NCBI RefSeq assembly: GCF_037023755.1
Contig: NZ_CP146100.1
Span: 2,048,501-2,112,500 of the forward strand
From: Saccharopolyspora sp. SCSIO 74807
GTDB taxonomy: Bacteria > Actinomycetota > Actinomycetes > Mycobacteriales > Pseudonocardiaceae
Reading direction: 5' to 3'
Length of the DNA: 64,000 nucleotides
A program made the translations under genes and the position numbers. The notes under the pieces are model-generated. The model had not been told where the DNA came from. It was given only the letters and a program-made list of their open reading frames with translations, and ran no database searches. Every line of letters starts with the position of its first letter. Positions within the stretch are counted from its first letter, which is position 1. Positions 1-9,304 of this stretch are shown piece by piece.

Positions 1-1350
1 GATCTGGTTCTCCAGCTCCACCGAGGAGATCCACTCGCCACCGGACTTGATCACGTCCTTGGCCCTGTCGGTCAGCCGCAGGAAGCCGTCCGGGGACAGC
101 GTGCCGACGTCGCCGGTGCGCAACCAGCCGTCGTCGAACTTGTCCGGGTCGTCGTCGCGGTAGTAGGACGAGGCGACCCACGGGCCGCGCACCTCCAGCT
201 CACCGACGCTCTTGCCGTCCCACGGCTGCTCGGTGCCGCCCTCGCCGATCAGCCGCGCCTCGACGGCCGACGACAGCCGGCCCTGCGACTCCCGGTAGGG
301 CCATTGCGCCTCGCCGGTCGCGGCCGCGGGCGGGCGCGCGACGCTGCCCAGCGGCGAGGTCTCGGTCATGCCCCACGCGTGCAGCACCGGCACGCCGTAG
401 CGCTCCTGGAAGGTCCGCATCAGCGATGGCGGGCACGCCGAGCCGCCCACCACGACTTCCCGCAGCGCGGAGATGTCCTGCGGATCGGCGTCGAGGTGCT
501 GCAGCACGCCCTGCCAGATCGTCGGCACCGCGGCCGCCATCGTCGGGTGCAGCGTGCTGAGCATCCGCACCAGTGGCTCGGGCTGCAGGAACCGGTCCGG
601 CATCACCAGCGAGGCGCCGACCATCAACGCGGCGTAGGGCAGGCCCCAGGACATGGCGTGGAACATCGGCACCACGGCCAGCCCGCGGTCGGACTGCCCC
701 AGGCCCATCCCGTCCGACATGCACACCTGCATCGAGTGCAGCCAGATCGAGCGGTGCGAGTAGACGACGCCCTTCGGGCTGCCGGTGGTGCCGGAGGTGT
801 AGCACATCGCGGCGGCGGCGTGTTCGTCCACTTCGGGCCAGTCGAAGGTGTCCGGGTGGCCGCGCAGCAGCTGGTCGTAGTCGTGCACCTGAACGCCCGC
901 GGGCGCTTCCAGGGCCGACGCGTCGCCGTTGGCGACGATCACGTGCCGGACGGTGCTCAGCGTCGGCAGGATCTTCCCGAACAGCGGCAGCAGGCTGCCG
1001 TCCACGACGACCACGTGGTCCTCGGCGTGGTCGGCGATGTAGGTGATCTGCTCCGGGAACAGCCGGATGTTCAGCGTGTGCAGCACGGCGCCCATCGACG
1101 GCACCGCCAGGTAGGTCTCCAGGTGCTCGGCGTTGTTCCACATGAACGTGGCGACCCGCTGGTCACCGGTCACGCCGAGCTCCCGCAGCGCGTGCGCCAG
1201 CTGAGCCACCCGCCTGCCGACCTCGGCGTAGCTGCGCCGCCGCGGCTCCGCGCCGGTCCAGGTCACGACCTCGGAGGAGCCGTGCGGGCCGGTGCCTTGC
1301 GCCAGGATCCTGGCGATCGACAGCGGGCCGTCGTGCATGGTGCTCAGCAT
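1..1350 (-). CDS. Fatty-acyl-CoA synthetase (AMP-forming), C-terminus cut by window edge
   Basis: ANL-superfamily enzyme that would activate a medium- or long-chain fatty acid to acyl-AMP and then acyl-CoA. The visible 450 residues begin at an ATG (1350) behind a GAGGAGG Shine-Dalgarno. The adenylate-forming P-loop [11 protein letters not shown] lies near residues 183-193, the AWGMTETSP motif follows, then GWLRTGDVG near residue 410 and the hinge into the small domain. The reading frame is open to base 1, so the last ~80-100 residues with the conserved Lys are outside the window. It is divergent from proC across a 107-bp gap. Substrate chain length cannot be read from the sequence. Confidence 0.93.
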   Translation of the reverse strand, partial: MLSTMHDGPLSIARILAQGTGPHGSSEVVTWTGAEPRRRSYAEVGRRVAQLAHALRELGVTGDQRVATFMWNNAEHLETYLAVPSMGAVLHTLNIRLFPEQITYIADHAEDHVVVVDGSLLPLFGKILPTLSTVRHVIVANGDASALEAPAGVQVHDYDQLLRGHPDTFDWPEVDEHAAAAMCYTSGTTGSPKGVVYSHRSIWLHSMQVCMSDGMGLGQSDRGLAVVPMFHAMSWGLPYAALMVGASLVMPDRFLQPEPLVRMLSTLHPTMAAAVPTIWQGVLQHLDADPQDISALREVVVGGSACPPSLMRTFQERYGVPVLHAWGMTETSPLGSVARPPAAATGEAQWPYRESQGRLSSAVEARLIGEGGTEQPWDGKSVGELEVRGPWVASSYYRDDDPDKFDDGWLRTGDVGTLSPDGFLRLTDRAKDVIKSGGEWISSVELENQI

Positions 1351-1457
1351 CGGATTCGGACCTCCTCGTCCGGCACGCTTCTGGGTGCGGACACACTAAC
1401 CGCGCACCCGCCGCCTGGGGGAGGGTCTACTCCAGGTGTTCTGGCACCCTGTGCCGC

Positions 1458-2267
1458 ATGAAGACCATTGCCGTGCTCGGAGCGGGCAAGATCGGCGAGT
1501 CGCTGCTCGCGGGGCTCCTGGACGCCGGGCGCGCCCCGGCCGAGCTGATGTTCACCGAGCGCTACTCGCAGCGGGCCGCCGAACTCACCGGGAAGTACGG
1601 CATCGAGCACGTCGACGTGCCCACCGCGGCGAACCGCGCGGACGTGCTGGTGGTGGCGGTCAAGCCGCAGGACATCGACCCGCTGCTGGACGAGGTTGCC
1701 CCCTTGCTGGGACCGGACAAGCTGCTGGTGTCGATGTGCGCGGGCCTGCCCGCCAAGCTCTTCGAGCGGCGGCTTGCCGAGGGCACGCCGGTCATCCGGG
1801 TCATGCCGAACACTCCGATGCTGGTGGGCGAGGCGATGAGCGCGATCTCCGGCGGCGCGCACGCCACCGACGAGCACCTGGAACTGGCGGAGGAACTGCT
1901 CGGCAGCGTCGGCCGCGTGGTTCGCGTGCCGGAGCAGCAGCAGGACGCGGTGACCGCGCTGTCCGGCTCCGGGCCCGCCTACTTCTTCTACCTGGTCGAG
2001 GCCATGACGGACGCGGGAGTCCTGCTCGGCGTCCCGCGCGGCACCGCCAAGGACCTGGTGGTGCAGGCCGCGATGGGCGCGGCAACGATGCTGCGCGACG
2101 GACCGGAGAACCATCCGGCGCTCCTGCGCGAAGCGGTGACGTCCCCGGCGGGCACGACCGCCGCGGGCATCCGCGAACTCGACAAGCACGGGGTGCGCGC
2201 CGCGCTCACCGACGCCGTCGAGGCCGCCAGGGACCGATCGGCGGAACTGGGCCGCGCGCACGACTGA
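1458..2267 (+). CDS. proC: Pyrroline-5-carboxylate reductase
   Basis: Catalyses the last step of proline synthesis, reducing 1-pyrroline-5-carboxylate with NAD(P)H in the cytosol. The 269 residues match the usual family length. An N-terminal Rossmann GAGKIGES motif lies at about residues 7-14, and the C-terminal P5CR signature (SPAGTTAAGIREL) near residue 230. The start has no clear Shine-Dalgarno. A CACCCT hexamer at 1445-1450 ends 7 nt before the ATG, so the mRNA may be leaderless. The order proC, small HTH gene, bS22, epimerase, acyltransferase matches the mycobacterial Rv0500-Rv0502 region as I recall it. Confidence 0.95.
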   Translation: MKTIAVLGAGKIGESLLAGLLDAGRAPAELMFTERYSQRAAELTGKYGIEHVDVPTAANRADVLVVAVKPQDIDPLLDEVAPLLGPDKLLVSMCAGLPAKLFERRLAEGTPVIRVMPNTPMLVGEAMSAISGGAHATDEHLELAEELLGSVGRVVRVPEQQQDAVTALSGSGPAYFFYLVEAMTDAGVLLGVPRGTAKDLVVQAAMGAATMLRDGPENHPALLREAVTSPAGTTAAGIRELDKHGVRAALTDAVEAARDRSAELGRAHD

Positions 2268-2429
2268 GCGCCCGGTTCCCCGCCGCTGACGGGCGCAAAC
2301 TCCTGAAACCGGGTCGTTCGTGCATCGCAGCCATCCCAGCCGTCCCGCTACTCTCGACAGGGCACGCCCGTGCAGTGTCCGCCGGAGGGGAAGCCGGCGG
2401 AGCGTGGTGTGCGAAGGGCTCGGTGAAGC

Positions 2430-2654
2430 ATGTCCGCGAACTCGGAACCCAGCCAGCAAGCGCCCCCGCAGGCCGGTCAGGTGCAGTTCCTCACCGTGGC
2501 CGAGGTGGCCAGGATGATGCGGGTGTCCAAGATGACCGTGTACCGGCTGGTGCACGCAGGTGAGCTCCCCGCCGCGCGAGTGGGCCGTTCCTTCCGCGTG
2601 GCGGAGAGCGACGTGCACCACTACCTGGAGCACGCCTACTACAACGCGGGTTGA
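2430..2654 (+). CDS. Small excisionase-family helix-turn-helix protein
   Basis: A 74-residue single-domain DNA-binding protein of the MerR/excisionase (HTH_17) class. Residues ~17-65 carry the typical pattern LTVAEVARMMRVSKMTVYRL, then AGELPAARVGRSFRV and a terminal helix ending in DVHHYLEHAYY. The first ~15 residues are Gln/Pro rich and probably disordered. It lies in the position of mycobacterial Rv0500A between proC and the bS22 gene. A 7-bp inverted repeat with an 8-nt loop (2379-2400) sits in the leader. Targets are unknown. Its conserved pairing with a ribosomal mini-gene is the only contextual clue. Confidence 0.93.
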   Translation: MSANSEPSQQAPPQAGQVQFLTVAEVARMMRVSKMTVYRLVHAGELPAARVGRSFRVAESDVHHYLEHAYYNAG

Positions 2655-2874
2655 GGAGCGGTTTTTCGCTCCGCAGCAACGGATTCGCTGTTCGAGCGCG
2701 GTGCTCGCCGCGCACGCCGTGCCGCCGTGCCGGGACCACTCCGTCAGGGCGGCACCGGCGGCGCGGTAAGCTGCGGGATCGTTCGTGCCTGGTGCCGGTG
2801 CCACACCGGCTGCGCCAGGGAGCGGCCCGCACCGGCACGGGATTCGTAGCACCGCCGACAGCGAAGGATGCCGC

Positions 2875-2976
2875 ATGGGCTCGGTCATCAAGAAGCGCCG
2901 CAAGCGCATGTCCAAGAAGAAGCACCGCAAGCTTCTGCGCCGGACCCGCGTCCAGCGTCGCAAGTTGGGCAAGTAA
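2875..2976 (+). CDS. Small ribosomal subunit protein bS22 (33 residues)
   Basis: A 33-residue, extremely basic protein starting [12 protein letters not shown] and ending [12 protein letters not shown], about 60% Lys/Arg. It matches the actinobacterial mini-protein known in mycobacteria as Rv0500B and later seen as bS22 in mycobacterial 30S ribosome structures (AURKAIP1/COX24 family). The ATG follows a purine-rich stretch (GCGAAGGATGCCGC). A perfect 12-bp stem terminator begins 54 bp downstream. Confidence 0.93.
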
Positions 2977-3279
2977 GACCTCGCGCCGACGCGACCCGGT
3001 ACCCGGGGGCGCGCCGCCCGGCGTTTTGCACCGCCGCCGACCCGTTGCGGTCGGCGGCGGTTCGTTTACCACCCGCTCCGGTGGTGTACGCGATCTCGGG
3101 TTGCCCGGCTCCGGGTGCGCTGTTGGGGTTCCCACCGATCGCCCTCGGCGTTTCCGCGCACGTAACCGGGGCCTCGCGCGCTCTCGGTAGCATCACGAGC
3201 GAGGTTCGTGCTTTCGGTGCCGCGCTGGTTCGCGCAAGCGCGAGCGATCGCTTTCCGGCCGCACATCTCGGGGAGAACC
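2977..3279. other. Intergenic region between bS22 and the epimerase
   Basis: About 300 bp without a convincing gene. The 5' part holds the intrinsic terminator at 3031-3060. The 3' part should carry the promoter of the downstream epimerase, but I see no confident -35/-10 pair. No RNA gene was recognised. Confidence 0.6.
3031..3067 (+). terminator. Strong intrinsic terminator after bS22
   Basis: Perfect 12-bp stem: CCGCCGCCGACC at 3031-3042 pairs with GGTCGGCGGCGG at 3049-3060 across a 6-nt loop, followed by TTCGTTT. It separates the proC-HTH-bS22 set from the epimerase gene. Confidence 0.85.
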
Positions 3280-4314
3280 ATGGTGCCGAACGTCGTGCTC
3301 GTGACCGGCGTCAGCAGCTTCCTCGGCGGGCACCTCGCCGCCCGGCTGGCCGCGGACCCCGCGATCGAACGAGTGCTCGGCGTGGACACCGCCCCGCCGC
3401 GTCCGGACCTGCAGCGCAGGCTCGGCCGCACCGAGTTCGTGCGCGCCGACATCCGCAACCCGCTGATCGCCAAGGTGATCTCCGGGGCGAACGTGGACAC
3501 GGTCGTGCACGCGGCGGTGAGCTCGAACGCCGGCCCCGAAGGGCGGGCCGCGATGAAGGAGCTCAACGTCATCGGCACCATGCAACTGCTGGCCGCCTGC
3601 CAGAAGTCGCCGCTGGTGCGCAGGCTGGTGGTGAAGTCCACGACCGCCGTCTACGGCGCGAGCCCGCGCGATCCGGCGGTGTTCACCGAGGACATGGAAC
3701 CCAAGGACGTGCCGTCCTCCGGTTACGCCAAGGACGCCGGGGAGATCGAGGGCTACGTGCGCGGCTTCGGCAGGCGCAGGCCCGACGTGGACATCACGAC
3801 GCTGCGGTTCACGCACTTGATCGGGCCGCGCATCGACGCCGACCTCACCCGCTACTTCGCCCTGCCGCTGGTGCCGACCGTGCTCGGCTACGACGCCCGG
3901 ATGCAGCTGCTGCACTCCGAGGACGCGCTGGCGGTGCTGGAGAAGGCGACCGCGCAGGCGTTGCCCGGGGTCTTCAACGTCGGCGGCGACGGGGTCCTGA
4001 TGCTCTCGCAGGCGATCCGCCGCGCCGGTCGCGTCGCGGTCCCGGTGCCGCGGCTGGGGGTGCCCGCGATGAGCCGGTTCTTCCGCGGTGCCCGGCTGGT
4101 GGACTTCTCCCCCGAGCAGATGCGGTTCCTCAACTTCGGCCGGGTGGTGGACACCACGAAGCTGCGGGAGCGCTTCGGGTTCACCCCGCGCTGGACGACC
4201 CAGCAGGCGTTCGACGACTTCGTGCGCGGGCGGGACCTGCACCCGGTGATCGACCCGGAGCGCATCACCGCGCTGGAGCACGGCGTCGGTGACCTGCTCG
4301 CCCGACTGCGGTGA
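3280..4314 (+). CDS. NAD-dependent epimerase/dehydratase-like (extended SDR)
   Basis: 344-residue extended short-chain dehydrogenase-like protein. The N-terminus has a beta-strand and a glycine motif (LVTGVSSFLGG, residues 7-17) for NAD(P) binding. The ATG at 3280 follows GGGGAGA. The expected catalytic Tyr is in SGYAKDAGE (Tyr149), but the Lys falls at +2 rather than +4, so the canonical YxxxK is degenerate. It overlaps by a few bases, or closely abuts, the acyltransferase downstream, a pairing also found in mycobacteria (Rv0501-Rv0502). Substrate unknown; a sugar-nucleotide epimerase label is by similarity only. Confidence 0.88.
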   Translation: MVPNVVLVTGVSSFLGGHLAARLAADPAIERVLGVDTAPPRPDLQRRLGRTEFVRADIRNPLIAKVISGANVDTVVHAAVSSNAGPEGRAAMKELNVIGTMQLLAACQKSPLVRRLVVKSTTAVYGASPRDPAVFTEDMEPKDVPSSGYAKDAGEIEGYVRGFGRRRPDVDITTLRFTHLIGPRIDADLTRYFALPLVPTVLGYDARMQLLHSEDALAVLEKATAQALPGVFNVGGDGVLMLSQAIRRAGRVAVPVPRLGVPAMSRFFRGARLVDFSPEQMRFLNFGRVVDTTKLRERFGFTPRWTTQQAFDDFVRGRDLHPVIDPERITALEHGVGDLLARLR

Positions 4315-4325
4315 TGGGAGACCTG

Positions 4326-5270
4326 ATGGCTGATGCGCGCGTGATCCCGCTGCACCCGGCGGAGCAGCGCGGCCCCGGAGCCCGCCGCGGACCGGTGGCG
4401 CCGGTGCCGGACGCGGTGCCCGCCGGGGACGGCGGCTGGGAGGACGCGGTCGCCGATGCGATGGCCTTCGCCCGGCGCCGGCTGCTCGGCGACTACCGGG
4501 TGGACGAGTTCGGCTTCGACGAGGACCTCACCGACCACCTCGTCGTGCCGCCGCTGCGGCCGCTGTACGAGAAGTGGTTCCGGGTCGAGACCATCGGGCT
4601 GCACAACGTGCCCGACTCGGGCGCGCTGGTCGTCGCGAACCACTCCGGCACGCTGCCGCTGGACGCGCTGATGACGACGGTGGCGCTGCGCGATCACCAC
4701 GATCCCGGGCGGCACCTGCGGATGCTGGGCGCGGACCTGGTGTTCCGGCTGCCGATGGTCGGGTCCATCGCCCGCAAGGCCGGGCACACGCTGGCCTGCA
4801 ACCCGGACGCGGAGCGGCTGATGCGGGCGGGCGAGCTGGTCGGGGTGTGGCCGGAGGGCTTCAAGGGCGTCGGCAAGCCGTTCCGGGACCGCTACAAGCT
4901 GCAGCGGTTTGGCCGCGGCGGGTTCGTCTCGGCGGCGATGCGGACCGGGGTGCCGATCGTGCCCTGCTCGATCGTCGGCGCGGAGGAGATCTACCCGAAG
5001 ATCGGCGACCTCAAGCCGCTGGCCCGGCTGCTGGGGCTGCCGTACTTCCCGGTGACGCCGTTCTTCCCGCATTTCGGGCCGCTCGGGGCGGTTCCGCTGC
5101 CGTCGAAGTGGTACATCGAGTTCGGCGAGCCGGTGGAGACCGCTTCGTACGGGGAAGGCGCCGCGGACGATCCGATGGTGGTGTTCAGCCTCAGCGACCA
5201 GGTCCGCGAGATCATCCAGCAGACCCTCTACCGGCTGCTCTCCCAGCGCCGCAGCGTTTTCCTCGGCTGA
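4326..5270 (+). CDS. Lysophospholipid acyltransferase family protein (PlsC-like)
   Basis: 314 residues from an ATG at 4326 preceded by GGGAG; in-frame upstream starts at 4311 (GTG) and 4314 (ATG) are possible. The acyltransferase HX4D box is clear (NHSGTLPLD, His106-Asp111), and the second motif WPEGFKGVGKPF lies near residue 180. A hydrophilic N-terminal ~50 residues precede the domain. It probably transfers an acyl chain to a lysolipid or a related acceptor at the membrane. It is translationally close to the upstream epimerase-like gene, so the two may act on one glycolipid pathway (inference). Confidence 0.88.
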   Translation: MADARVIPLHPAEQRGPGARRGPVAPVPDAVPAGDGGWEDAVADAMAFARRRLLGDYRVDEFGFDEDLTDHLVVPPLRPLYEKWFRVETIGLHNVPDSGALVVANHSGTLPLDALMTTVALRDHHDPGRHLRMLGADLVFRLPMVGSIARKAGHTLACNPDAERLMRAGELVGVWPEGFKGVGKPFRDRYKLQRFGRGGFVSAAMRTGVPIVPCSIVGAEEIYPKIGDLKPLARLLGLPYFPVTPFFPHFGPLGAVPLPSKWYIEFGEPVETASYGEGAADDPMVVFSLSDQVREIIQQTLYRLLSQRRSVFLG

Positions 5271-5284
5271 GCGGCCCGCCTCGT

Positions 5285-6349
5285 TCAGGAGCGGTCGCGG
5301 CGCCGGTAGGCGAGTCCTGCGGCGATCGCACCGGCCACGGCACCGGCGCCGAGCATCGACTGCGCGCCGATGCGGGCCGCCTTGCGGCCGGTGCGGAAGT
5401 CGCGGATCTCCCAGCCGCGCGAGCGCGCGATGTCCCGCAAGCGCTGGTCCGGGTTCACCGCGACCGCGGTGCCCACCGCGGACAGCATCGGCACGTCGTT
5501 GGCCGAGTCCGAGTACGCGGTGCAGCGGCGCAGGTCCAGCCCCTCGCTGGCCGCGAGGGCGCGCACCGCGTGCGCCTTGGCCCGGCCGTGCAGCATCTCC
5601 CCGACCAGCCGGCCGGTGTAGACACCGTCGGCGTGCCCGGCCACCGTGCCGAGCGCTCCGGTCAGCCCGAGCCGCCGCGCGATGATCTGCGCCAGCTCCA
5701 CCGGGGTCGCGGTGACCAGCCACACCCGCTGACCGGCGTCCAGGTGCATCTGGGCCAGCGCTCGGGTGCCCGCCCAGATCCGGTCGGCCAGCAGCTCGTC
5801 GTAGATCTCCTCGCTGAGTTCGACCAGCTCGGCGACGCTGCGCCCGGCCACGAACGACAGCGCCTGCTCCCGGCTGGCCTGCACGTCGCCGGCGCTCTCC
5901 CGGCCGCCGACGCGGAACTTGAGCTGCTGCCAGGCGAATCCGGCCAGGTCGGCGGCGGTGAAGAACTTCCGCGCGGCCATCCCGCGGGCGAAGTGGAACA
6001 GCGACGCGCCCATCATCATCGTGTTGTCCACGTCGAAGAACGCCGCCGCGGTGAGGTCGGGGGGCGCGGCCAGCGCGCCGTCCGGTTCGGCACCGGCGAC
6101 GGCGGCCTCCGCGGAGGCGCGTCCGGCGAGCTTCGCGCTGTCCAGCGGGAGCTGCGCCGGAATCGGGCCGTTCGGCTCGCCGCTGCCCCGGCCGTTGCGC
6201 GCGCGGCCTTCGGCCGGGCCGTCTCCGGTGCCGTTCCGGTTCGGCTGGTCGGCATCGGGCTGGTCGGCATCGTGCCTGCCGAGGCTGCGCTGGTCGTCGC
6301 CCGGACAGCCGTCGCCCTGGCCTCCGGCTGAGCCTGGACGTGTCGGCAC
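5285..6349 (-). CDS. HAD-IB family phosphatase (SerB-like) with N-terminal extension
   Basis: 354 residues from a GTG (6349) behind GGGAGG. Residues 1-100 are Pro/Asp/Asn/Ala rich, with a short [11 protein letters not shown] repeat, and look disordered. The HAD domain begins at [13 protein letters not shown] (nucleophile Asp and general acid Asp) near residue 105. Later Lys and Asp motifs ([11 protein letters not shown]-like segment and [11 protein letters not shown]) complete the active site. The C-terminus holds a short hydrophobic Ala/Gly segment ending YRRRDRS, possibly a membrane anchor. It faces the acyltransferase gene with only 14 bp between stops. The family includes phosphoserine phosphatases and lysolipid-linked HAD-IB enzymes; substrate unproven. 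Confidence 0.88.
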   Translation of the reverse strand: MPTRPGSAGGQGDGCPGDDQRSLGRHDADQPDADQPNRNGTGDGPAEGRARNGRGSGEPNGPIPAQLPLDSAKLAGRASAEAAVAGAEPDGALAAPPDLTAAAFFDVDNTMMMGASLFHFARGMAARKFFTAADLAGFAWQQLKFRVGGRESAGDVQASREQALSFVAGRSVAELVELSEEIYDELLADRIWAGTRALAQMHLDAGQRVWLVTATPVELAQIIARRLGLTGALGTVAGHADGVYTGRLVGEMLHGRAKAHAVRALAASEGLDLRRCTAYSDSANDVPMLSAVGTAVAVNPDQRLRDIARSRGWEIRDFRTGRKAARIGAQSMLGAGAVAGAIAAGLAYRRRDRS

Positions 6350-6527
6350 CGCCGCGCCTCCCGGTCTCCGGCTTGGTGGGTCTCCTGGTCTGGTGGCTGG
6401 TGCGCGGGCCGTTGCCGCCGGCGCGGCGACCCGGATCAGCAGGCTCCCAGCTTAGAGGCTGCCTGCTGTCCGGTTGGCGCGGTCCACGCCGATCGACCCG
6501 GCCGGAACATGATCGTGATCCGTTCGC

Positions 6528-7196
6528 TCAGCGCACATCGTCCGGCAGCAGGTGCGCGAGGCGGCGAACCGCGCGGTGCTGCAGGGCTTTGATCGCCCCT
6601 TCTCCGCGCTGCATCCGCTGCGCGGTCTCGGTGACCGAGAGCCCCTGCATGAACCGCAGCCGGATGCACTCCCGCTGGTCCGGGTTGAGCTGCCGGACGC
6701 AGTGCAGCAGCTCGTGCTGGGTGGCGGCGTCGAGCACCTGCTGCTCCGGCCCGCACTGGGTCTGCGGCCGGTGCGTGTCGGTGAGGTCGGCGGCCGGGAC
6801 CTCCAGCCGGTTGCGGCTGGACTTCACGTGGTCGAGCACGAGGTTCTTGGCGATCGTGATGAACCACGCGGCCACGTCCCGGCCCTGGTAGCTGACGGTC
6901 GCGATGCGCCGCAGCGCGCGCAGGAAGGTCTCGCTGGTGATGTCCTCGGCCAGGCAGTGATCGCTGACCCGGAACAGCACGTACCGGTAGACGATGTGCG
7001 AGTACTCGTCGTAGAGCCTGCCGAAGGCGTCGTTGTCGCCGTTCTGCGCCGCGTCGACGTGGCGCCAGCTGTCGCTGTGCGGCGCCGCGGCCGGACGGGT
7101 CGGTGCGTGCCTGCGTGCCGCTAGGCCCGCGTGCCGGCCGGTGGCCGGTGCCGTAGCGGGCGATGGTGCCGGGCTGGGCAGCGTGCTGGTGGGCAT
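6528..7196 (-). CDS. bldN: ECF sigma factor, BldN type
   Basis: 222 residues from the ATG at 7196, preceded by AGGAGGT. Sigma region 2 starts near residue 55 (DAFGRLYDEYS) and contains AEDITSETFLRALRR. Region 4 contains LNPDQRECIRLRFMQGLSVTETA and ends in a LLPDDVR tail. The order of motifs closely follows Streptomyces BldN from memory (DAFGRLYDQYS, DLTSETFLRALRRI, KSSRFRLEV, LLPDD). The first ~50 residues are Pro/Ala/Thr-rich, comparable in place to the BldN pro-sequence. The neighbours glutaredoxin, rex, hemA and hemC are also near bldN in S. coelicolor. A membrane anti-sigma gene (rsbN) would be expected next to it, but none is visible. Confidence 0.88.
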   Translation of the reverse strand: MPTSTLPSPAPSPATAPATGRHAGLAARRHAPTRPAAAPHSDSWRHVDAAQNGDNDAFGRLYDEYSHIVYRYVLFRVSDHCLAEDITSETFLRALRRIATVSYQGRDVAAWFITIAKNLVLDHVKSSRNRLEVPAADLTDTHRPQTQCGPEQQVLDAATQHELLHCVRQLNPDQRECIRLRFMQGLSVTETAQRMQRGEGAIKALQHRAVRRLAHLLPDDVR

Positions 7197-7488
7197 TGTT
7201 TCGACCGACCTCCTGCCGTGGGGGCGACCCTGCCGCGGTGCCGACCGCCGCACCCCGGGTCACCGAGTTGGCTGCTGGCCTGGTGCAACGATCTGAGTCG
7301 GGGGCGTGCGCCGGAGCATACGGGTTGTTACTCAGAAGTAGGTAGTGCTTGCAGGTCTCGGATTCATCGCGGTTTGCGCGGCATGCGGGACGCGCGCTCG
7401 GGTGACGTAAAACACTCCGTGCAAGACTGCGGGGGTCAGCCCGGTGCCGGACCACCCGTTTGACCGGCGCCCGAAAGGAGGTGCAGTC
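7197..7488. promoter_or_regulatory. Divergent promoter region of the sigma factor and the acyl-CoA synthetase
   Basis: 292 bp between two divergent starts, each with a strong Shine-Dalgarno (AGGAGGT on the minus strand, AAAGGAGGTG on the plus strand). On the minus strand a TATGCT hexamer near 7316-7321 could be a -10 element, giving a leader of about 110 nt for the sigma gene. No convincing BldD-type palindrome was found. Confidence 0.45.
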
Positions 7489-8988
7489 ATGTCGGCCGAA
7501 ACCTGCCCGCCGCTGCTGGGCGGCGGTGCCGAGCAGGACCCGAACCTGGCGCGCCTGCTGCGGTCGGCCGCCGAACGCGGGCCGCAGCACCCGGCGGTGC
7601 TGGACGCGGGCACCGGTCGCGAACTGACCTGGTCCGAACTGGACGCCGCGGTGACCGGGCAAGCCCTGCGGCTGCGCGCGGCCGGTGTGCAGCCCGGCGA
7701 CCGGGTCGCGATGGCGCTGCCGAACGGCGTGGAGTTCTGCGTCGCGCTGTTCGCGGTGCTGCGCGCCGGTGCCATCGCCGTGCCGCTGTCCCCCGCGTCT
7801 CCGCGGCTCGAGACGTTGCGCGTGCTCGAGGACAGCGGTGCTCGGCTGTTGCTGGGCAACGAGTCGTTCGACGGGGTCGCGGTGCTGGCGCCGACGGTGG
7901 ACACCGAAGCGGCCGGGGCTGAGGTCGAGTCACCGGGCGGCGACCTGGCCGTGCTCTGCTACACCTCGGGCACCTCCGGGCCCGCGCGCGGCGCGATGCT
8001 GTCGCACTCGGCGCTGCTGGCCAACGTGCGCCAATGCGCGCGGCTGCGGCCGATGCCGGTCAACGCCGCCGACCGGGTGCTGCTCGCGCTGCCGATGTAC
8101 CACGTCTACGGGCTCGGCCCTGGGCTGCTGCAGGTCGCCTCGGTCGGCGCCACGGCGGTGCTGCTGCCCGAGTTCGACCCGGAGGAGGCTCTGGCCGCGA
8201 TCGCCGAATTCCGGGTCACCGCCGTGGTCGGCGTGCCGCCGATGTACCAGGCGTGGCTGAAGGTCCCGGCGCAGCGCCTGCGGCAAAGCATGTCGACGGT
8301 CCGGTTGCTGACCTCCGGCGCCGCTCCGCTGGGCGTGGACGTGGCCACGGCGGTGCGCTCGGCGACCGGGCTGGACATCTTCGAGGGCTACGGGCTCACC
8401 GAGACCGGTCCGGTGCTGACCACGACGCTGGCCAGCGCGCGGGCGAAGCCGGGTTCGGTGGGCCGCCCGCTGCCGGACGTGCAGCTGCGGCTGGTCGACG
8501 CCGACGGTTCGTCCATCGAGGAAGGGGACACCGGGCGGGTAGCGGCGCGCGGGCCGAACCTGTTCCGCGGCTACTGGCCGGACGCGGTGCACGGCCCGGA
8601 CCAGGACGGCTGGTTCCGCACCGGCGACGTCGGCTACTTCGACGCCGACGGTGACCTGCACCTGGTGGACCGGGCCACCGACCTGATCGTGGTGCACGGT
8701 TTCAACGTGTTCCCGCACGAGATCGAGTCGGTGCTGGCCGAGCTGCCCGGGGTGCGGGAAGCGGCCGCGATCGGCGTGCCGGACGAGGCGCAGGGCGAAA
8801 CGATCAAAGCCGTCGTGGTCGCCGATCCGGACGCGGGGCTCACCGCGGACGGCGTGCGCGAGCACTGCGCCGCGCGGCTGGCGAAGTTCAAGGTGCCCGC
8901 GTCGGTCGTGTTCGCGGCCTCGTTGCCGCACTCGCCGACGGGCAAGGTCGCCCGCAGGCCGCTGCGCGGCTCGCGGCCGGCCGAGTGA
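7489..8988 (+). CDS. AMP-dependent acyl-CoA synthetase/ligase
   Basis: 499 residues starting at the ATG at 7489, directly behind AAAGGAGGTG. It contains the adenylation P-loop YTSGTSGPARG near residue 160, then GYGLTETGP, GWFRTGDVG and the hinge DRATDLIVVHGFNVFP. The catalytic Lys motif HSPTGKVARRPL sits at the C-terminus, so all ANL motifs are complete. In the P-loop the usual Lys is replaced by Arg (PARG rather than PKG). It probably activates a carboxylic acid with CoA; the acid is unknown. Confidence 0.9.
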   Translation: MSAETCPPLLGGGAEQDPNLARLLRSAAERGPQHPAVLDAGTGRELTWSELDAAVTGQALRLRAAGVQPGDRVAMALPNGVEFCVALFAVLRAGAIAVPLSPASPRLETLRVLEDSGARLLLGNESFDGVAVLAPTVDTEAAGAEVESPGGDLAVLCYTSGTSGPARGAMLSHSALLANVRQCARLRPMPVNAADRVLLALPMYHVYGLGPGLLQVASVGATAVLLPEFDPEEALAAIAEFRVTAVVGVPPMYQAWLKVPAQRLRQSMSTVRLLTSGAAPLGVDVATAVRSATGLDIFEGYGLTETGPVLTTTLASARAKPGSVGRPLPDVQLRLVDADGSSIEEGDTGRVAARGPNLFRGYWPDAVHGPDQDGWFRTGDVGYFDADGDLHLVDRATDLIVVHGFNVFPHEIESVLAELPGVREAAAIGVPDEAQGETIKAVVVADPDAGLTADGVREHCAARLAKFKVPASVVFAASLPHSPTGKVARRPLRGSRPAE

Positions 8989-9046
8989 GCCGTTCAGTAC
9001 GGTCGGACGGCGAACGACGCGGGCCGAACGAAGCGGGGAGGTGGCG

Positions 9047-9304
9047 GTGTCCGAGCAGCCGGGCAGCGGGCACGCGGTGACGGTGCTGGTGCGCGAGCAG
9101 TGCCACCTGTGCGACGAGGCGGTGGCCGCGGTGCGCGAGATCTGCTCCGAACTCGGCGCCCGCTGCACGACCGAGGACGTCGACGCGGACGCCGAGCAGC
9201 GCGCCGAGTACGGCGACCGGGTCCCGGTGATCCTGGTGGACGGCGCCGAGCACGGCTTCTGGAAGGTCGAGCCCGCGCGGCTGCGGGCGGCGCTGCAGCG
9301 CTGA
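9047..9304 (+). CDS. Glutaredoxin-like thiol-disulfide protein
   Basis: 85 residues if begun at GTG 9047, 5 nt after GGGGAGG; GTG 9041 would add two residues. The redox motif EQCHLCDEA (CxxC) follows the first beta strand, and the cis-Pro region reads DRVPVILVDG. The fold is that of the DUF836 / glutaredoxin-2-like family. It lies directly upstream of rex, as in Streptomyces, though a 342-bp gap with its own promoter separates them. It is a likely thiol reductant or small redox adaptor; partner unknown. Confidence 0.9.
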   Translation: MSEQPGSGHAVTVLVREQCHLCDEAVAAVREICSELGARCTTEDVDADAEQRAEYGDRVPVILVDGAEHGFWKVEPARLRAALQR

